Source of the DNA: an uncultured Chryseolinea sp.
GTDB taxonomy: Bacteria; Bacteroidota; Bacteroidia; Cytophagales; Cyclobacteriaceae
NCBI GenBank assembly: GCA_946478915.1
Contig: CAMLER010000225.1
Span: forward strand, 1-7,765
Reading direction: 5' to 3'
DNA length: 7,765 nt
This document shows positions 5,193-7,765 of the stretch, in pieces. The translations under genes and the position numbers were made by a program. How positions within the stretch are numbered: the first letter of the stretch is position 1; every line of letters starts with the position of its first letter. The notes under the pieces were generated by a model. That model was not told where the DNA came from. It was given only the letters and a program-made list of their open reading frames with translations, and searched no databases.

Positions 5193-7739
5193 GTGGCAAG
5201 ATTTTACAAGCTGGCCTTCTTCGCCTCTCTTATCGTTTTCCATTGTTCCGGTCAGGTCGACACGGAGTTTTGGTTTGCTCCTCCTGAAATAACGTCCGGG
5301 CATGGCGACTTGCCATTGATACTCCGAGTGTCAGCACAATCCGAACCTGCAACAGTGCGCGTGCTTCAACCAGCGAGGGGGAACATTGAATTAGCAAACT
5401 TCTCTATACCCGCAAACACAACGCAAGTCATTGACCTGTCATGGCACCAGCGCGCCCTCGAGACCAATGTATTCAATCAGGTGTCGAAAACCGGAATTTA
5501 TATTATTTCCACGGCCCCAATCACCGCCTACTATGAGGAGGGATCTTTTTTTAACGCTGAGATTTTTGTACTTAAAGGCAGGAATGCTATTGGAAAACGC
5601 TTCTTCATCGCAGGACAGAATTTTTATGACAATAGTGAAGAGTATATTCCCGGCGCTTATTTTTCTTTTGACATCGTTGCTACCGAGGACAATACGGTCG
5701 TCCGGGTACATCCTACAAAGCCCCTCGAAGGATTTGAGGAAGATTCTATCATAACCATAAGACTAAACAAGGGCGAAACATTTTCTCTGAAGAAGCCTGG
5801 GCTTATGGCGAAGAATAATCCTATGGGTACGCTGGTTGAGAGCAGCAAACCAATAGCCATCACGGTAAAGGACGACTCGTTGATCAATGGAGGTTGCCGG
5901 GATCTTGTGGGCGATCAATTGATTCCGGCCGAAGTTGCCGGGACAGAATATATCGTCGTCACGGGTTTTCTTAACAAGCCCGAATTTTTTTTCATTACGG
6001 CGACGGAAGACAATACCGAGATCTATATGGAAGCGCTTACCATCCCCGTTGCAACGCTGGATGCTGGCGAATCACGGCGTTTTGATATGCGATTTGCTGC
6101 AGTGTACGTAAGGTCGAACAAGCGGATTTATGTCGCACACGTTACAGGTTTTGGATGCGAAATGGGCATGGCAATCTTACCACCTGTAACGTGCACAGGT
6201 TCCCGGCAAGTGGGGTTCACACGCAGTAGTCCGGAGTTTTTCGGGTTGAACATTCTGGTAAAAAAGGAAGGCATCCATTATTTCACACTTAATGGATCGC
6301 AGTCGCTCATCCCGCCGCATTTATTCCAGCCCGTAATTGGTACGAATGACGAATGGTATACCGCCCAACTTAGCTTTACAACGGTTCAGGTACCTGTTGA
6401 CTTGTCCAGTCTCCTGGTAAACAGCAAACATTCGTTTCAGGCAGGTGTCATCAACGGAAATGCATCCACGTCAGCACGCTTTGGATTTTTCTCATCGTTT
6501 AGTACGCTTTTTATCGGCGATGATTTCAAATTTTGTGACGGTACAACGGTATCGATAGATGCAGGGCCGGGGAAGGAATCATACCTTTGGAATACCGGCG
6601 CAACAACGCAGTCCATCCAAATTGACAAAACGGGGGAGTACTGGGTCAGGGTTTCTTATGAAGATTGTATTTTGTCTGATACGATCCGGGTTGATGAAGT
6701 GATTGGATCTATCGAATTGGGTCCCGACGTAAGTATCTGCGAAGGTGAAACGACGAAGATTGATGGGAAAGAAAACTTTAGCTGGTCCTGGTCGGACGGA
6801 AGTACGGGCCAGTTTCTGGAAACATCTCTCTTAGGCAAGTATTGGGTTTCGGTGGTCGACGAGATCGGATGTGAGGCATCCGATACGATCAATGTTGCCA
6901 GATTTGTTCATGAATTCGATCCTGATGTCGAGATCAATATGAACTCAGTATCCGTTGATACAGCGGATGAAAAGAATATCCATATAAGATGGTCGGTATC
7001 GGATAAAGAGCGAGATGAGAGCAATCAGGTGTCTGTCTATAAACGCTCCCCATCCGATTCCTGGGAGTTGCTCGAAAAAGTAAATGCTGGCGTGTCTACG
7101 TATACCGATATCAATAGCAATACCGATGACGAGATCTTTGAATTTTATGTTGGATTGGCGAACCGATGCGGACTGGAGCAGAGGACCAGCAAAATACATA
7201 ACACTATTCGTTTGAGCGGGGAAGGGGATGAAGTGGCAAATACTATTCGATTGGGCTGGAATTACTATGTAAACTGGGATGAAGGAGTTCAACGATACGA
7301 GCTATGGCGCAAAAAGGAAAATGAAGCAAAGTACACTTTGCTAACGGAATTATATCCCGATGCAGACAACTTTGTTGCGCCTATCGCCACCGATGCATTT
7401 CATCACAATTATGTTATCAGGGCTATTGAATCATCGGGAGAAAGCGAAAGTTGGTCAAACAGTGTACAATTTGATTTTGAACATCCTGTTTATATACCAA
7501 ACGTATTCACACCGAACAGCGACTCGTTCAATCAATTCTTTGAGATCAAAAATATTCAGCTGTATGCAAATTCCCGTCTGATTATCGTTGACCGCTGGGG
7601 GATGCCTGTGCTTGAAAGAAATGGATATGTGAATGACTGGGATGGCGACGATCTTGCCGGCGGTGTATATTTTTACATTCTGAGTTTGAACAGAAACAAT
7701 ATTAAGCCGATGAAAGGCACGTTGAGCATTATTAAATAG
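5193..7739 (+). CDS. Secreted IgGFc-binding-like multidomain protein with type IX sorting domain
   Basis: This is an 848-residue protein. Residues 1-21 are a signal peptide ending CSGQ; the sequence before C18 is not a good lipobox. Residues about 95-440 resemble the IgGFc-binding N-terminal domain: two TATEDNT-type strands (163-168, 270-275), the block RDLVGDQLIPAEVAGTEYIV (236-255) and HVTGFGCEMG. Despite the name, immunoglobulin binding is not implied. Two PKD/Ig-like repeats follow at about 441-501 and 509-568, each with FCDG/ICEG, an SW or LW strand, a GxYWV strand and a second Cys (C448/C492, C516/C560). Residues about 577-763 look like two fibronectin-III-like domains. Residues 766-848 (IPNVFTPN, RWGMPV, WDG, GGVYFY) are the gliding-motility/type B sorting domain, so export should be through the type IX system to the surface or medium. 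GTG is the only start: a TAA lies in frame 6 nt upstream. Probable role: adhesion or surface attachment, by domain type only. Confidence 0.87.
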   Translation: MARFYKLAFFASLIVFHCSGQVDTEFWFAPPEITSGHGDLPLILRVSAQSEPATVRVLQPARGNIELANFSIPANTTQVIDLSWHQRALETNVFNQVSKTGIYIISTAPITAYYEEGSFFNAEIFVLKGRNAIGKRFFIAGQNFYDNSEEYIPGAYFSFDIVATEDNTVVRVHPTKPLEGFEEDSIITIRLNKGETFSLKKPGLMAKNNPMGTLVESSKPIAITVKDDSLINGGCRDLVGDQLIPAEVAGTEYIVVTGFLNKPEFFFITATEDNTEIYMEALTIPVATLDAGESRRFDMRFAAVYVRSNKRIYVAHVTGFGCEMGMAILPPVTCTGSRQVGFTRSSPEFFGLNILVKKEGIHYFTLNGSQSLIPPHLFQPVIGTNDEWYTAQLSFTTVQVPVDLSSLLVNSKHSFQAGVINGNASTSARFGFFSSFSTLFIGDDFKFCDGTTVSIDAGPGKESYLWNTGATTQSIQIDKTGEYWVRVSYEDCILSDTIRVDEVIGSIELGPDVSICEGETTKIDGKENFSWSWSDGSTGQFLETSLLGKYWVSVVDEIGCEASDTINVARFVHEFDPDVEINMNSVSVDTADEKNIHIRWSVSDKERDESNQVSVYKRSPSDSWELLEKVNAGVSTYTDINSNTDDEIFEFYVGLANRCGLEQRTSKIHNTIRLSGEGDEVANTIRLGWNYYVNWDEGVQRYELWRKKENEAKYTLLTELYPDADNFVAPIATDAFHHNYVIRAIESSGESESWSNSVQFDFEHPVYIPNVFTPNSDSFNQFFEIKNIQLYANSRLIIVDRWGMPVLERNGYVNDWDGDDLAGGVYFYILSLNRNNIKPMKGTLSIIK

Positions 7740-7741
7740 CT

Positions 7742-7765
7742 GTCAGCTGACTGCATTCAGCCGAC
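7742..7765. repeat. Palindrome / incomplete inverted repeat at window edge
   Basis: GTCAGCTGAC (7742-7751) is a perfect 10-bp palindrome starting 3 nt after the last stop codon. GTCAGCTG (7742-7749) can also pair with CAGCCGAC (7758-7765) with one mismatch. It could be the start of a terminator, but the window ends before any T-run could be seen. Confidence 0.3.

Noticed and set aside
5032..5292. An 86-codon plus-strand frame over the TTCG repeats
   Set aside because: Its first part is just the heptamer array translated (repeating LDIRC/FDIRC-like residues), and its end overlaps the signal-peptide region of the large secreted protein in another frame.

Overview
The window reads as chromosome of a free-living Bacteroidota member, most likely from the Cytophagales. 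Four things point there: a large secreted protein ending in a type IX secretion sorting domain (gliding-motility C-terminal type), a DUF4412 protein, a short arginine decarboxylase of the type I associate with Bacteroidota, and a plausible Bacteroidota-style promoter (TTTG, 20 bp, TAnnTTTC) ahead of the DUF4412 gene. This placement comes from gene content and was not tested by a search.

Layout. (1) Positions 2-691 (+) hold the 3' end of an outer-membrane beta-barrel gene that enters from the left, followed by a strong intrinsic terminator at 748-789. (2) A repeat-rich spacer leads to a compact two-gene unit: an exported DUF4412 protein (1057-1860) and a GNAT acetyltransferase (1878-2297). (3) The acetyltransferase meets an arginine decarboxylase on the minus strand (3698-2301) tail to tail, with 3 bp between them. 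(4) The decarboxylase diverges, across a 314-bp spacer, from an arginase/agmatinase-family ureohydrolase (4013-4975, +). (5) A spacer built largely of 7-bp tandem repeats separates this from an 848-residue secreted protein (5193-7739, +) with an IgGFc-binding-like region, two PKD/Ig-like repeats, two fibronectin-III-like regions and the type IX sorting domain.

Function. The decarboxylase and ureohydrolase form the only clear metabolic pair. Together they fit arginine to agmatine to putrescine, if the ureohydrolase is an agmatinase. Its substrate-site residues look more like arginase, which would instead give ornithine and urea and put the two enzymes in competition for arginine. The other genes are cell-envelope or secreted functions with no obvious link to this pair.

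I found no phage, insertion sequence, CRISPR array, tRNA, rRNA or defence island. The least ordinary features are the intergenic heptanucleotide arrays, which resemble the short tandem repeats of filamentous cyanobacteria, and the arginase-like active site beside a biosynthetic arginine decarboxylase. I do not see a convincing new multi-gene system.
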